A DNA stretch of 64,000 nt from Skermanella mucosa (GCF_016765655.2 NZ_CP086106.1:1856501-1920500), one strand, 5' to 3'. Shown: positions 42,942-55,819, counted from the stretch's first letter. The notes: generated by a model from the sequence alone, not told the origin. Program-made: numbers and translations.

Positions 42942-44003
42942 TCAGTGCGTCAGGTCGTGCATATAGCCCAGCTTCGCGATCACCGCCGGGGACAGGATGA
43001 ACGGGTAGAGGTCGGGCTGACCCATGCTGCGGTTGAGGGCGTTGACGGCGTAGGTCAGGGGCAGCCAGTTGTCGATCAGGTCGTCGATGTCCTTCGCCTT
43101 GTGCGGATCGAAGTCCACTTCGGCCTGAAGCTCGTGGCCCAGGCGGATCCTGGGGCGGATCTTCATGCCGAAGGAGCGCGCCGTCTCCAGCGTGTCGACG
43201 ATGTGCAGGTAGTGCGCCCAGGTCTCGGCGAAGTCTTCCCACGGGTGGGCCGTCGCGTAGGTGCTGACGAAGTTCTCCTGCCAGTCGGCCGGGGCGCCGG
43301 TGTTGTAGTGGGTCTGGAGCGCCTGCCCGTAGTCCGCCCGCTCGTCGCCGAACATCTCGCGGAACTTGGCGAGGCTTTCCTCGCCCGCGTCGCGGACCAG
43401 CTTGTCCCAGAAGTAATGGCCGACTTCGTGGCGGAAATGGCCGAGCAGAGTCCGGTAGGGCTCCTGCATCTGGGTGCGGCGCTTCTCGCGCTCGGCGTCG
43501 TCGGCCTCGGCGACGTTGATGGTGATCAGGCCGTTGTCGTGGCCGGTCAGCACCGTGGTCACGTTGCCGTCGGCGTCCACCTGGTCGGACAGGAAATCGA
43601 ACGCGAGGCCGCCCTCCGGGTCGTCGGTCCGGTTCTTCATCGGCAGCTTCAGCTTCAGCATCGTGTAGAACAGGTGGTGCTTGGCCATCTCCAGCTTGCG
43701 CCAGCGCGCCATGTTCTCCGCGTCGGAAATGTCCGGGATGGTCCGGTTATGACGGCAGGCGGCGCAGTGCGGCTCGGCGGAATCGGCGGGGAGGAGCCAG
43801 TTGCAGGCATCCACCTCGGCGTTCAGGCAGAACTTGTACAAGGTGCCGGGGGCGCCCAGCGCGCGCCAGGCCTCGCCTTCCGGCTCCAGCGCCGTCACCT
43901 TGTTGACTTCCGGAACATAGCCCAGCCGATGGCCGCAGCTCTCGCACACCGTATTTTCGAAATAGAGCGGCTGGCCGCAGCTCTCGCATTCAAACAGCTT
44001 CAT
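42942..44003 (-). CDS. Putative zinc-binding metallopeptidase (Peptidase_Mx type)
   Basis: 353 aa. An N-terminal zinc ribbon has C6-x2-C9 and C20-x2-C23 (FECESCGQPLYFENTVCESC). The catalytic helix reads FRHEVGHYFWDKL (HExxH). A central C-x2-C (HCAACRHN) and the closing FILSPAVIAKLGYMHDL are typical of this uncharacterised family. No signal peptide, so it is predicted cytoplasmic. The start at 44003 is preferred over longer frames since MKLFECESCG begins the conserved ribbon. The substrate is unknown. Confidence 0.85.
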   Translation of the reverse strand: MKLFECESCGQPLYFENTVCESCGHRLGYVPEVNKVTALEPEGEAWRALGAPGTLYKFCLNAEVDACNWLLPADSAEPHCAACRHNRTIPDISDAENMARWRKLEMAKHHLFYTMLKLKLPMKNRTDDPEGGLAFDFLSDQVDADGNVTTVLTGHDNGLITINVAEADDAEREKRRTQMQEPYRTLLGHFRHEVGHYFWDKLVRDAGEESLAKFREMFGDERADYGQALQTHYNTGAPADWQENFVSTYATAHPWEDFAETWAHYLHIVDTLETARSFGMKIRPRIRLGHELQAEVDFDPHKAKDIDDLIDNWLPLTYAVNALNRSMGQPDLYPFILSPAVIAKLGYMHDLTH

Positions 44004-44136
44004 GTCACTTTCGCCTTGCCGGAAGATGCCCGCCTTCAGTCGCCCAGCAACGCTCTGGAACGCGCAGTGTTCCAAGAAATGGCAGCCATGCTTCGAAGAG
44101 ATGGCCGGTCGGTCGACAATACTGCGCAATAAAGAT

Positions 44137-44919
44137 TTAGACGGCGGGAACGATCAGCGGCCGATCCTGGTCGGCCCGCCGAGACACCAGCACGGGATGG
44201 TCGAAGGCGGCGGTCAGGCATTCCGGAGTCATCACGGTCCAGGGGGCGCCGGCCGTCAGGACGCGGCCGTCGCGCATCAGGACGACGGTGTCGGCATGGA
44301 CGGCGGCGAGGTTGGGGTCGTGCAGCACCGCCATGACCGCCCAGCCCCGGCGGGCCAAGCCATGGGCCAGCCCGAGAAGCTGGGCCTGGTGGCGGATGTC
44401 CAGGCTGGAAGTCGGCTCGTCCAGGATCAGGTAGCGGGGAGAAGGGTCGGCGCCGTCGTCCAGCTGGGCCAGCACGCGGGCGAACTGGACCCGCTGTTGC
44501 TCGCCGCCGGACAGGGACGGGTAGGAGCGCTTGGCGAGGTGCAGCGCGTCGGCCGCGAGCAAGGCCCTCTCGACCGCCTTCAGGCTTTCGGTCCGGGTCG
44601 CGCGGGTCCGGTGCGGCGCCCGGCCCAGCATCGCCACCTCGCCCACGCCGAGGGGGAAGGACAGGGTGACCGACTGGGACAGCACGGCGCGCCGGCGCGC
44701 CAGCTCTTCCGGCTCCCACTCCCCCAGCGGGCGGCCGTCGAGCGTGACGGTGCCGGCGTCGGGCGCGGCCTCGCCCGACAGCAGCCGGACCAGCGACGAC
44801 TTGCCGGCGCCGTTCGGCCCGAGCACCGCCGTCAGCGTCCCGGGGCGGAGATCCAGGGAGACCCGGTCCACCAGCACCCGGCCGCGGCGCCTGAGCGTCG
44901 CGTCGGTCGCCCGGATCAT
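44137..44919 (-). CDS. hmuV: Heme ABC transporter ATP-binding protein HmuV
   Basis: 260 aa. Walker A GPNGAGKSSL, signature LSGGEQQRVQFARVLAQ, Walker B YLILDEPTSSLD and the switch His. Length and context fit HmuV, which powers heme import with HmuU and HmuT. Its start overlaps the hmuU stop by 4 bases. Last gene of the hmuR-S-T-U-V operon, all on the minus strand. Confidence 0.92.
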   Translation of the reverse strand: MIRATDATLRRRGRVLVDRVSLDLRPGTLTAVLGPNGAGKSSLVRLLSGEAAPDAGTVTLDGRPLGEWEPEELARRRAVLSQSVTLSFPLGVGEVAMLGRAPHRTRATRTESLKAVERALLAADALHLAKRSYPSLSGGEQQRVQFARVLAQLDDGADPSPRYLILDEPTSSLDIRHQAQLLGLAHGLARRGWAVMAVLHDPNLAAVHADTVVLMRDGRVLTAGAPWTVMTPECLTAAFDHPVLVSRRADQDRPLIVPAV

Positions 44920-45965
44920 GACAGGGTCTCCCGCCGTCGGCGGATCAGCAGCCAGAGGAAGAACGGCCCGCCGATCAGGGCGGTCACCAGGCCGATCGGC
45001 AGCTCGGCCGGCGCCATGACGGTGCGCGCGACGATGTCGGCGAACAGGACCAGGGTGCCGCCGAGCAGGGCCGAGGCCGTCAGCAGCAGCCGGTGCCCGG
45101 CCCCGGCGACTAGGCGGACAAGATGCGGCACGACCAGCCCGACGAAGCCGATCACCCCGGCGACCGCGACGCTGGCGCCGACCGCCGCGGCGCAGACGAT
45201 CACGATCCCGGTCTTGGCCGGCTCGACCCGGAAGCCCATCAGCGCCGCTTCCCGCTCGCCCAGCAGCAGGGCGTCCAGCACGCCGGCCCAGCGCCCGGCG
45301 GCCAGAACGGCGCCCAGGGCGAACGGTGCCAGGGCGAGGACCACCGGCCAGGCGGCCCCGCCCAGCGAGCCCATGGTCCAGAAGGTGATGTCGCGCATCT
45401 GCCGGTCGTCGCTGCCGAAGACCAGGTAGCCGGTCCCCGCCGAGGCGATGGCGTTGACAGCGATGCCGGCCAGAAGCAGCGTGGCGATGTCGGTCCTGCC
45501 GTCGCCGCGCGCGACCCGCTGGACCGCCAGGATAGTGAGGAGGCTGCCGGCGAAGGCTGCGGCCGGCAGGGCGAAGGGGCCGGCCAGCCCCGCGACCGCG
45601 GCCGGGACGCCCAGCACGATCACCGCGACCGCGGCCAGGGCGGCACCGCCGGAGATCCCGATCAGCGCCGGATCGGCGAGGGGGTTGCGGAACAGCCCCT
45701 GCATCATGGCGCCGCTGACCGCCAGGGCCGCGCCGACGCCGAACCCCAGCAGCGTGCGCGGCAGCCGGAGCTGAAGCACGATCGCGGCGTCCCGGGGGGC
45801 GACGTCGCCCCCGAAGAGCGCCGCGAGCACGGTTCCGGGCGACAGGGCGGAGGCGCCGATGGCGAGGCTCGCCACCGCGGCGGCGCAGGCCAGCGCCGCC
45901 AGCAGCGCCAGCACGCCCGGTTGCGCGAGGCCGGCCCGATCGTCACGCACCGGCAGGCTGGTCAC
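44916..45965 (-). CDS. hmuU: Heme ABC transporter permease HmuU
   Basis: 349 aa FecCD/BtuC-type permease with about ten membrane segments. Typical phrases are LRLPRTLLGFGVGAALAVSGAMMQGLFRNPLADPALIGISGGAAL near the N-terminus and a C-terminal GLVVPHLVRLVAGAGHRLLL coupling loop for the ATPase. It overlaps hmuT and hmuV by 4 bases each. Confidence 0.92.
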   Translation of the reverse strand: MTSLPVRDDRAGLAQPGVLALLAALACAAAVASLAIGASALSPGTVLAALFGGDVAPRDAAIVLQLRLPRTLLGFGVGAALAVSGAMMQGLFRNPLADPALIGISGGAALAAVAVIVLGVPAAVAGLAGPFALPAAAFAGSLLTILAVQRVARGDGRTDIATLLLAGIAVNAIASAGTGYLVFGSDDRQMRDITFWTMGSLGGAAWPVVLALAPFALGAVLAAGRWAGVLDALLLGEREAALMGFRVEPAKTGIVIVCAAAVGASVAVAGVIGFVGLVVPHLVRLVAGAGHRLLLTASALLGGTLVLFADIVARTVMAPAELPIGLVTALIGGPFFLWLLIRRRRETLS

Positions 45966-46840
45966 GACCGGTCCGCCGGCGGCTTCGGGAACGCGTCGGC
46001 CCGGTCGGGGTGCAGCGCCCGGGCGAGATCGGCGGCGGCGCGGGGAAGGCGGGGGCCGAAACCCAGCAGGTAGAGGGTGTCCATCGCGACCAGGCGGCCG
46101 TGCCGTGCCGCCGGGGTCCCGGCGAACTGGGGCATCGCCAGGATCGCCTCGCGCCCGCCGGCGGCCTCCACCGCGTCGGACGGCAGCAGCAGCACGTCGG
46201 GAGCCGCCGCCAGGATCGCTTCGCCCGAGGCGGGTTTGTAGCCCTCGTATCCCTCCATGGCGTTGACCCCTCCCGCCAGCCGGATCATGGCGTCGGCGGC
46301 GGTGTCCTGTCCGGCCGCCGTCGGGGCGCCCCGGCCCAGGCCCATCAGGAAAAGGACGCGCGGGCGATCGGGAATCTCGGCGACGACGGCGCTGACCGCC
46401 TCCACTCCCTCGGTGATGTCACGGGCCATGGCTTCAGCCTCCTCCTGCCGGTCCAGGAACGATCCGACCGCGCGGACCTTCTCCGCGACGCCCTCCACGG
46501 TCGGCCGGTCGGGGACCATCCGGGAGGCAATGCCCAGGCTTCGGATCTGGTCGATCACCGGGGGCGGGCCGGCATTGTCGCTCAGCAGCACCAGGTCGGG
46601 GTGGAGCGCCGCGACGCCTTCGGCGGACAGCGCCCGCATGTACCCGACCTGGGGCAGCGCCCGCATGGCCGGCGGGTGCTGGCTGGTGCTGTCGACGGCG
46701 ACCAGGGAATCGCCCAGGCCCAGCTCGTTGACGATCTCGGTGATGGCGCCGCCGACCGAGACGATCCGCGCGGGCGGTTCGGCGGCGGCGGCGATCGACG
46801 CCAGCACCAGGGAGAATGCCACCGGCAGCCATGTCGTCAT
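45962..46840 (-). CDS. hmuT: Heme ABC transporter substrate-binding protein HmuT
   Basis: 292 aa. A signal peptide of about 20 residues (PVAFSLVLASIAAAA) is followed by the type III periplasmic-binding fold: RIVSVGGAITEIVNELG at the N-terminus, GY-M..L..EG-AALHPDLVLLSD in lobe 1. It binds heme in the periplasm and feeds HmuUV. The start at 46840 overlaps the hmuS stop. Confidence 0.92.
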   Translation of the reverse strand: MTTWLPVAFSLVLASIAAAAEPPARIVSVGGAITEIVNELGLGDSLVAVDSTSQHPPAMRALPQVGYMRALSAEGVAALHPDLVLLSDNAGPPPVIDQIRSLGIASRMVPDRPTVEGVAEKVRAVGSFLDRQEEAEAMARDITEGVEAVSAVVAEIPDRPRVLFLMGLGRGAPTAAGQDTAADAMIRLAGGVNAMEGYEGYKPASGEAILAAAPDVLLLPSDAVEAAGGREAILAMPQFAGTPAARHGRLVAMDTLYLLGFGPRLPRAAADLARALHPDRADAFPKPPADRS

Positions 46841-47937
46841 GGCGCCGGCTCCAGCGTGGCGAGGCCGGCGACCAGCGCGCGCCAGCCTTCCAGTTCGGGT
46901 TCGGAGGGCTTGCGGCGGCCGAACAGGAAGGCGATGGTCTCCCCGGCGCCGTCGAAAAGCTCCAGCGAGGTGACGATGCCGTCGGCCGTAGGCTTCCGCA
47001 CCACCCAGGCGGTGGCGATGCGGTCCTCCCGGAGATGCAGGTTGAAGCCGGGGTCCAGCACGTTCAGCCAGGGGCCCATGGCCTTGACCCGGTGGACCGG
47101 TCCGGTATGGATTTCGATGCAGCCCCGGTTGCCGACGAACACCATGATTGGCAGGCCGCTGCCGGCCGCGGACCCCAGCACCGTCGAGAACGCCGACGCC
47201 GCGACTGGGCGCGCGCGGCCCGGTCCCGCCAGCCGCAGCGCCTGGACTCGGCCCAGCCCGAAGCGGCGCAGCAGGCCGAAGAACTCGTGGGTATCCTCCA
47301 ACGCGTCCCAGCCGGCATGGAAGCCCGCAAGGTCGATCCGTTCGTCCTCGGTCGGGGCGGCGGGACCCGCGGGCGGCTCGGCGTCGAAGGCGGTGGTCTG
47401 GTCGTCGGTCCTCCGTGCGGCCACCAGCCGGTCGAAGGACTCGCGGTCGCTGTTCTCGGTCAGGTAGATCTTGTGGACCGCGGTGCCGGTGCCGTCGAAG
47501 ACCTGCAGGCTGAGGCGCGCGTTGCCGTGGCTGTCCTCCCGGACCATGAACAGGTGGCGCCAGTGGTTGAAGAACAGGCGCAGGTCGATGTCCGGGTCGA
47601 GCACCAGACCCATGGCCGGCCCGCAGTCGATGTTGCGGTAGGTCCCCGTCTTCTCGATGACAGCATGCTCGTTGCGGGTCAGCGCCATGACCGGGCCAAG
47701 CGTGCCGACCCCTTCCAGGAAGGTGCCCCAGTCGCCGGGGCGCAGGCGCAGGCTGATCCGGCCGCAGCCGCTGGCGACCAAGGCCGCTTCCGGCACTTCC
47801 AGTTCGAGTGCCGCGTCGCGGGCGCGGATGCCGGGGCGGTCCTTGCGCAGCACCTGCCAGCAGTCCCAGAGCAGGTCGTTGGCGGGAAGCGGCAGGCCGG
47901 GCAGGGCCTTCAGGTCGGATCGGATGTCGGGACTCAT
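46837..47937 (-). CDS. hmuS: Hemin-degrading/heme-trafficking protein HmuS (HemS family)
   Basis: 366 aa with the two repeated HemS/ChuX-type halves: about residues 30-170 (LGPVMALTRNEHAVIEKTG) and 205-345 (GLPIMVFVGNRGCIEIHTGPV). Such proteins accept imported heme and transfer or degrade it. It lies between hmuR and hmuT, 3 bases after hmuR and overlapping hmuT by 4. Confidence 0.92.
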   Translation of the reverse strand: MSPDIRSDLKALPGLPLPANDLLWDCWQVLRKDRPGIRARDAALELEVPEAALVASGCGRISLRLRPGDWGTFLEGVGTLGPVMALTRNEHAVIEKTGTYRNIDCGPAMGLVLDPDIDLRLFFNHWRHLFMVREDSHGNARLSLQVFDGTGTAVHKIYLTENSDRESFDRLVAARRTDDQTTAFDAEPPAGPAAPTEDERIDLAGFHAGWDALEDTHEFFGLLRRFGLGRVQALRLAGPGRARPVAASAFSTVLGSAAGSGLPIMVFVGNRGCIEIHTGPVHRVKAMGPWLNVLDPGFNLHLREDRIATAWVVRKPTADGIVTSLELFDGAGETIAFLFGRRKPSEPELEGWRALVAGLATLEPAP

Positions 47938-47940
47938 GGC

Positions 47941-50157
47941 TCACCACTTCACGATGGCATTGACCGCGATGGTGCGGCCGGGTTGGGCATAGCGTTCGAT
48001 GCTCGTGGAGGTCCGGCTCTGGCCGGTGACGTCCTGGGGATTCCAGTAGCGCTGGTCGGTCAGGTTGAAGAGGCCGGCGTTGACCGTGAAGTTCGGCGTC
48101 ACGTCCCAATAGGCCATCAGGTCCACCACCGTGGAGGAGGGCGGCTGGAAGAACCCCTCGTCGCTGACCCGCGACTTGCGCGCCGTGTAGGTCGTCGCCA
48201 GTTCGGCGCCCCAGGAATCCGCCGGATGGTCGTAGCGGATGCCGCCGACCAGCTTCAGGGGATCGACGCTGTCCACAGGGCGGCCGGTCTCCTCGTCCTC
48301 GCCCCGGGCGTAGCCCAGGCTGCCCAGCAGGGTGAAGCCGGCGCCCACCGCCCAGTCGCCGCGCGCCTCGGCGCCCCAGATCTTCACCCGCTCCAGGTTT
48401 TGGGCCTGGAAGAGCTGGAGCCCGCCGCTGGTCCCGACCACGACCTGCTCGATGAAGTCGCGGTAGCGGTTGTAGAAGCCGCTGACGCTGAAGGCGGCGG
48501 TCCCCAGGTCGCCGCGCAGGCCGGCCTCGAAGCCGTCGCTGGTCTCCGGCTCCAGGTCGGGGTTGGGCAGGACCGCGTAGCCGAAGGCCGCGTTGGTGAA
48601 GCCGATATTGGCGTCGTCGTAGGGCGGGCTGCGGAAGCCCCGGGCATACTGGCCGAACAGGGTGAAGCGGTCGTCCAGGCGGTATGTGGCGCCCAGCTTC
48701 GGCGACACCGCCGTCTCGGTCACCGTGCCGATCTGGAGCGCGCCGGGATTGAGGTTGCGGTAGGCCTGGTCCGGATCGGGGTCGAGCCGGTAATGGTCCA
48801 CCCGGACGCCGGGGATCACGGAGAGCCGGCCGATCCCGATCTCGTCCTGGACATAGGCGCCGGCCAGCAGGGTCGTGCTGTCGGGGAAGGTCTTGTTGGG
48901 GAACAGCTCGCCGCCGATGAAGCGGGTGACGGCGCCGGTCACCAGGTTGGTCTCGGTCCGCTCGCGCGGGCGGGAGGTGTCGGAATAGTCGATGTCGATG
49001 CCGTAGGTGAAGGTGTTCGCCGTCCCCGCGATCTCGGCCCGGCTGACCAGCTGGACGTCCAGGCCCCAGATGTCCTGCTCGAACTCCTGGTCGGTGATGC
49101 GCAGCCGCTGCTGCCCCGCGGTCAGGCGGCGCTGGGTGCTGTCCTCGCTGCGGCCGACCCGCTGCCAGGAGAGCTGCCAGTCGATCTCGTCGATGAATCC
49201 CACCGGCGCGTCGTGCGCGTGGTCCAGGCTGAGGCGGTAGCGGTCGGTGGTGTCGCGGCCCAGGCTGTCGAGCACCGTCGCCGAGCGTTCCGATCGGATG
49301 TCCGTCCAGGTCACGGCCTTCCGAAGCTCGCCGGTCAGCTTCAGCGTGTCGTGGTCGCCGGCGTTCCAGACCAGCTTGCCCAGCAGGTTGTTGGAGAAAT
49401 AGTCCTGGGGATTCGCTTCCGCCCGGCCGTTGGTCTCGACCTCCCGCCCGTCGCGCCGCGTGGCGACCAGGCTGCCCTCCAGGCTGCCGGCGCGGCCGGC
49501 CAGGGTCGCGGTGGTCGCGAGGCTGTTGTCGGCACCGTCATAGGCGGTCTTGGCGCTGGCGAAGACGTCGCGGCCGAATTCCGCCAGGTAATCCGCCGGG
49601 TCCTTGGTGATGTAGGCGACCACGCCGCCGATCGCGTCGCTGCCGTAGAGCGACGAGGCCGGGCCGCGCACGATCTCCACCCGCTTGACCGTGTCCAGGT
49701 CCACATAGTCCCGGTTGAAGGTCGGGCTGGTCGCTGGGAAGTCCGGCAGCCGCGCGCCGTCCACCTGGACCAGCACCCGGTTCCCGCCGATGCCGCGGAT
49801 CGTGTAGTTGGTCAGGCCCGAGCGGGACGGGTCGCTGCCGATCGACACGCCCGGCTCGTAGCGCAGCAGGTCGCGCGGGTTGGAGACCAGCCGCCGGTCG
49901 ATCTCCGCGCCGGTGATGACGGAGACGGTGCCGGGCACCTCGTCCACCGGCCGCTCGCCGCGGGTCGCCGTCACGGTCACCGGGTCGAGCCGCAGCACGG
50001 AGGCGGGCGGGTCCGCCGCCGGGTCCGGCGCGGCTTCCTGGGCGAGGGCGCCCACGGCGCCGAGAGCGACGATGCTGGTGGACATCAGGAACGTGCGGCT
50101 GAGACGGGCACCATGACCCGTCGATCCGATGCTAATGAAATTAGGAATCAGTCGCAA
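47941..50157 (-). CDS. hmuR: TonB-dependent heme/hemoglobin receptor HmuR
   Basis: About 738 aa. After a signal peptide (SRTFLMSTSIVALGAVGALAQEA) come a TonB-box-like PVTVTATR, the plug domain (VDGARLPDF, VEIVRGPASSLYGSDAIGGVV) and a 22-strand barrel with the heme-receptor motifs FRSPPYDD (FRAP-like) and NPDL. The start is taken as TTG at 50157, 7 bases after GGAGAC; the longer frame to 50238 would run through the Fur-box palindrome, so it is rejected. First gene of the heme operon, expected to be iron-regulated. Confidence 0.9.
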   Translation of the reverse strand: MRLIPNFISIGSTGHGARLSRTFLMSTSIVALGAVGALAQEAAPDPAADPPASVLRLDPVTVTATRGERPVDEVPGTVSVITGAEIDRRLVSNPRDLLRYEPGVSIGSDPSRSGLTNYTIRGIGGNRVLVQVDGARLPDFPATSPTFNRDYVDLDTVKRVEIVRGPASSLYGSDAIGGVVAYITKDPADYLAEFGRDVFASAKTAYDGADNSLATTATLAGRAGSLEGSLVATRRDGREVETNGRAEANPQDYFSNNLLGKLVWNAGDHDTLKLTGELRKAVTWTDIRSERSATVLDSLGRDTTDRYRLSLDHAHDAPVGFIDEIDWQLSWQRVGRSEDSTQRRLTAGQQRLRITDQEFEQDIWGLDVQLVSRAEIAGTANTFTYGIDIDYSDTSRPRERTETNLVTGAVTRFIGGELFPNKTFPDSTTLLAGAYVQDEIGIGRLSVIPGVRVDHYRLDPDPDQAYRNLNPGALQIGTVTETAVSPKLGATYRLDDRFTLFGQYARGFRSPPYDDANIGFTNAAFGYAVLPNPDLEPETSDGFEAGLRGDLGTAAFSVSGFYNRYRDFIEQVVVGTSGGLQLFQAQNLERVKIWGAEARGDWAVGAGFTLLGSLGYARGEDEETGRPVDSVDPLKLVGGIRYDHPADSWGAELATTYTARKSRVSDEGFFQPPSSTVVDLMAYWDVTPNFTVNAGLFNLTDQRYWNPQDVTGQSRTSTSIERYAQPGRTIAVNAIVKW

Positions 50158-50207
50158 ATGGAAAGTCTCCGGGCTGGAGTCGGCGGGGCTGGGTGCCTTC
50201 AACTGAT

Positions 50208-50226
50208 AATGAGAATCGTTCTCATT
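50208..50226. promoter_or_regulatory. Fur-box-like operator upstream of hmuR
   Basis: AATGAGAA-TCG-TTCTCATT is a 19-bp palindrome with perfect 8-bp arms, preceded by TGAT, so the extended site reads like the Fur consensus GATAATGAtAATcATTATC. It lies 51 bases upstream of the hmuR TTG start. The regulator could also be another Fur-superfamily protein (Irr) in an alphaproteobacterium. Confidence 0.8.
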
Positions 50227-50395
50227 AACAAGCGTCAATTCGGGCTAAATCGTGTCCGCGCTTTCCGGGTTCCCAGCCAGTCCGGGGCGCCGCCGTGCCG
50301 AAATCCGGAAAGCCGGTTGCGCCGCCTCCCGCCGGCCGCAGCATGATGTTTTCAATATCAACGACTTAGGCTCAGGTCCCGGAATGTCCGCTGCC

Positions 50396-50411
50396 TGGCA
50401 CGGAACCTGCT
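50396..50411 (+). promoter_or_regulatory. Sigma-54 (-24/-12) promoter of dctA
   Basis: TGGCACGGAACCTGCT matches TGGCACG-N4-TTGCW with one mismatch and the exact GG-N10-GC spacing. Transcription would start near 50422, giving a leader of about 90 bases before dctA. It fits the DctD-type activator encoded downstream. Confidence 0.8.
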
Positions 50412-50509
50412 GAACAGCCCTCCAGTTGCACTGCCGCTCGACACGAAGAATGCCCGGCTTCCCAGGTGGGAAGGGACGGCAAAAGCGGTTCAGTCAAGGG
50501 AGAAGCACC

Positions 50510-51913
50510 ATGCAGGCCACCGGAAGCGCGGCTGTGACCGCGCCTGTCCCCCACAAGAAGATTTATCACCACCTCTATTTCCAGGTGCTGTGCGCCATCG
50601 TGATCGGCGTGCTGGTCGGGTATTTCTATCCCGAGTTCGGCGCCAGCCTGAAATGGCTGGGCGACCTGTTCATCAAGCTGATCAAGATGCTGATCGCCCC
50701 GATCATCTTCTGCACCGTCGTCCACGGCATCGCCAGCATGGAGGACATGAAGAAGGTCGGCCGGGTCGGCGTGAAGGCGCTGATCTATTTCGAGGTCATG
50801 ACCACCCTGGCGCTGATCATCGGCCTGGTCGTCGTCAACCTGTGGCAGCCCGGCGCCGGCATGAACGTCGACGTCAACTCGCTCGACACAAAGTCGATCG
50901 CGGCCTACACCTCGAAGGCGGCCGAGCAGGGCACCATCGAGTACATCATGCACATCGTGCCGAGCACGGTGGTCGGCGCCTTCGCCGAGGGCGAAATCCT
51001 CCAGGTGCTGTTCTTCGCGCTGCTGTTCGGCTTCGCGCTGTTCGCGCTCGGCGAGAAGGGCAAGCCGCTGCTGGGCATCATCGACCAGTCGGCCCACGTC
51101 TTCTTCAAGATCGTCGGCATCGTGATGAAGGTGGCCCCGATCGGCGCGTTCGGCGCCATGGCCTTCACCATCGGCAAGTACGGCGTCGGCTCGCTGCTGT
51201 CGCTGGGCCAGCTGATGCTGGCCTTCTACGCCACCTGCCTGCTGTTCATCTTCCTGGTACTGGGCACGGTGGCGCGGCTGGCCGGCTTCAGCATCGTCAA
51301 GTTCATCAAGTACATCAAGGAAGAGCTGCTGATCGTCCTCGGCACCTCCTCTTCCGAATCCGTCCTGCCGCGCATGATCGCCAAGATGGAGCTGCTGGGC
51401 TGCGAGAAGTCGGTGGTCGGGCTGGTGATCCCGACCGGCTATTCGTTCAACCTGGACGGCACCTGCATCTACCTGACCATGGCGGCGATCTTCCTGGCCC
51501 AGGCGACCGGCACCGACCTGTCGCTCAGCCAGGAGATCGGCATCATCGCCGTGCTGCTGCTGACATCGAAAGGGGCGGCCGGCGTGACGGGCAGCGGCTT
51601 CATCGTGCTGGCGGCGACGCTGGCCTCGGTCGGTACCATCCCGGTCGCCAGCATCGCGCTGATCCTGGGCGTCGACCGCTTCATGTCCGAGGCCCGTGCC
51701 CTGACCAACCTGATCGGCAACGGCGTCGCCACCGTGGTGGTCGCCCGCTGGGAGGGAGCATTGGATGTGGAGCGCATGAACCGCCACCTGAACAACGAGA
51801 CCGACGAGGAAGCCGACAGCCCCGAATCCGTCCTGGTGACGGAGGAGGAGAGCGCCGGCATCGGCAGTGGGCACATCGGAACCGGGCAGGGCGCCGGCGC
51901 CCGGGCCTATTGA
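50510..51913 (+). CDS. dctA: C4-dicarboxylate:cation symporter DctA
   Basis: 467 aa, dicarboxylate/amino acid:cation symporter family with eight membrane helices and re-entrant loops. The signature serine-rich motif is [12 protein letters not shown], followed by [16 protein letters not shown]. It imports succinate, fumarate and malate. The start at 50510 follows AAGGGAGAAGCACC. A sigma-54 promoter lies upstream and dctD downstream. The C-terminal 40 residues are Glu/Gly-rich and variable. Confidence 0.94.
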   Translation: MQATGSAAVTAPVPHKKIYHHLYFQVLCAIVIGVLVGYFYPEFGASLKWLGDLFIKLIKMLIAPIIFCTVVHGIASMEDMKKVGRVGVKALIYFEVMTTLALIIGLVVVNLWQPGAGMNVDVNSLDTKSIAAYTSKAAEQGTIEYIMHIVPSTVVGAFAEGEILQVLFFALLFGFALFALGEKGKPLLGIIDQSAHVFFKIVGIVMKVAPIGAFGAMAFTIGKYGVGSLLSLGQLMLAFYATCLLFIFLVLGTVARLAGFSIVKFIKYIKEELLIVLGTSSSESVLPRMIAKMELLGCEKSVVGLVIPTGYSFNLDGTCIYLTMAAIFLAQATGTDLSLSQEIGIIAVLLLTSKGAAGVTGSGFIVLAATLASVGTIPVASIALILGVDRFMSEARALTNLIGNGVATVVVARWEGALDVERMNRHLNNETDEEADSPESVLVTEEESAGIGSGHIGTGQGAGARAY

Positions 51914-51950
51914 TCTTCGCCTTGCCGATACGGTCCTGCTGACGCAGAGT

Positions 51951-51977
51951 CCTTCGGCGCCAGACCGGCGCCGAAGG
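51951..51977 (+). promoter_or_regulatory. Hairpin containing the dctD ribosome-binding site
   Basis: An 11-bp perfect stem CCTTCGGCGCC / GGCGCCGAAGG with a 5-base loop. The 3' arm includes most of the AAGGAG site (51974-51979) of dctD, which begins with TTG at 51986. It could act as a partial terminator after dctA, or limit translation of dctD. Confidence 0.65.
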
Positions 51978-51985
51978 AGCGAGCC

Positions 51986-53332
<1,347 letters not shown>

Positions 53333-53357
53333 CGTCAGGTCGATCAACGTGACAAAG

Positions 53358-53450
53358 CCGTAGGTCGGCCTCGGCCGAAGGCCGACAGCGTGGCCGGAGC
53401 GTCGATGCGGGGCGTCGGCGTTCGCCCTGCGGGCGAAGGCCGACCTACGG
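53358..53450 (+). repeat. Palindromic repeat family B, copy 1
   Basis: 93 bp with CCGTAGGTCGGC at one end and GCCGACCTACGG at the other, and inner inverted segments (GGCCTCGGCCGAAGGCC, TTCGCCCTGCGGGCGAA). A close copy lies at 58361-58465 and a half-copy at 34858-34896. It is between dctD and folB, both reading toward it. Confidence 0.8.
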
Positions 53451-53483
53451 CAGCCCGCACTCCGGAGTGTTTAAAGTCACCGA

Positions 53484-53897
53484 TCAGGCCTGCCGACGCT
53501 CGATCTCGACGCCGATGCTGGCGGCCTCGGCGAAGACGTCCAGCTTCTCGACGCGGACGGTCGCCACGCGCACCCGGCGGTCGATCAGCAGGCGGTCGGC
53601 GATGCGCTCGGCCAGCGTCTCGCACAGGTTGACGTGCCCCGCGGCGACGATCTCCTTCACCGTCGCGACCATGGTGTCGTAGGACACCACGTCGGGCAGG
53701 TGGTCGCGCGACGGGCCGGGTCGCAGCTCCACCTGGAGGTTGAGGTTGACGCGGATCCGCTGGGGCTTGCCCCGCTCGTGCTCGTACGCGCCGATCATCG
53801 CGTCCAGCACGAGGTCACGGATGAAGACACGGGTGAGCGCCCGCTCGGCGGAGGGGCGCGCCACCGGGGCGACGACTTGTGCGAAAAGCTTGTTCAT
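53484..53897 (-). CDS. folB: Dihydroneopterin aldolase
   Basis: 137 aa of the FolB family: VFIRDLVLDAMIGAYEHERGKPQRI, then the VVSYDTMV and ETLAERIADRLL segments. It cleaves 7,8-dihydroneopterin in folate synthesis. The start at 53897 (MNKLFAQVV) has a weak ribosome-binding site; six codons further upstream are possible. The N-terminal 20 residues are variable. Confidence 0.9.
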   Translation of the reverse strand: MNKLFAQVVAPVARPSAERALTRVFIRDLVLDAMIGAYEHERGKPQRIRVNLNLQVELRPGPSRDHLPDVVSYDTMVATVKEIVAAGHVNLCETLAERIADRLLIDRRVRVATVRVEKLDVFAEAASIGVEIERRQA

Positions 53898-53963
53898 GGC
53901 GCGCTGATTTACCATTCCGCCCCCTCTAAGCCAAGCGTCGGCGATGAAACAATAAAGGGTGGA

Positions 53964-55818
<1,855 letters not shown>

Positions 55819-55819
<1 letters not shown>

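Larger units (their letters stand above)
50158..50509. other. Divergent regulatory interval between hmuR and dctA
   Basis: 352 bases without a gene. The hmuR side holds a Fur-box-like palindrome (50208-50226); the dctA side holds a sigma-54 promoter (50396-50411). Confidence 0.7.

Noticed and set aside
46816-50346. Very long plus-strand open frame (over 1100 codons) opposite hmuS and hmuR
   Set aside because: Its composition is the Gly/Ala/Arg/Val-rich type of antisense frames in GC-rich DNA; the minus strand carries clear family motifs.
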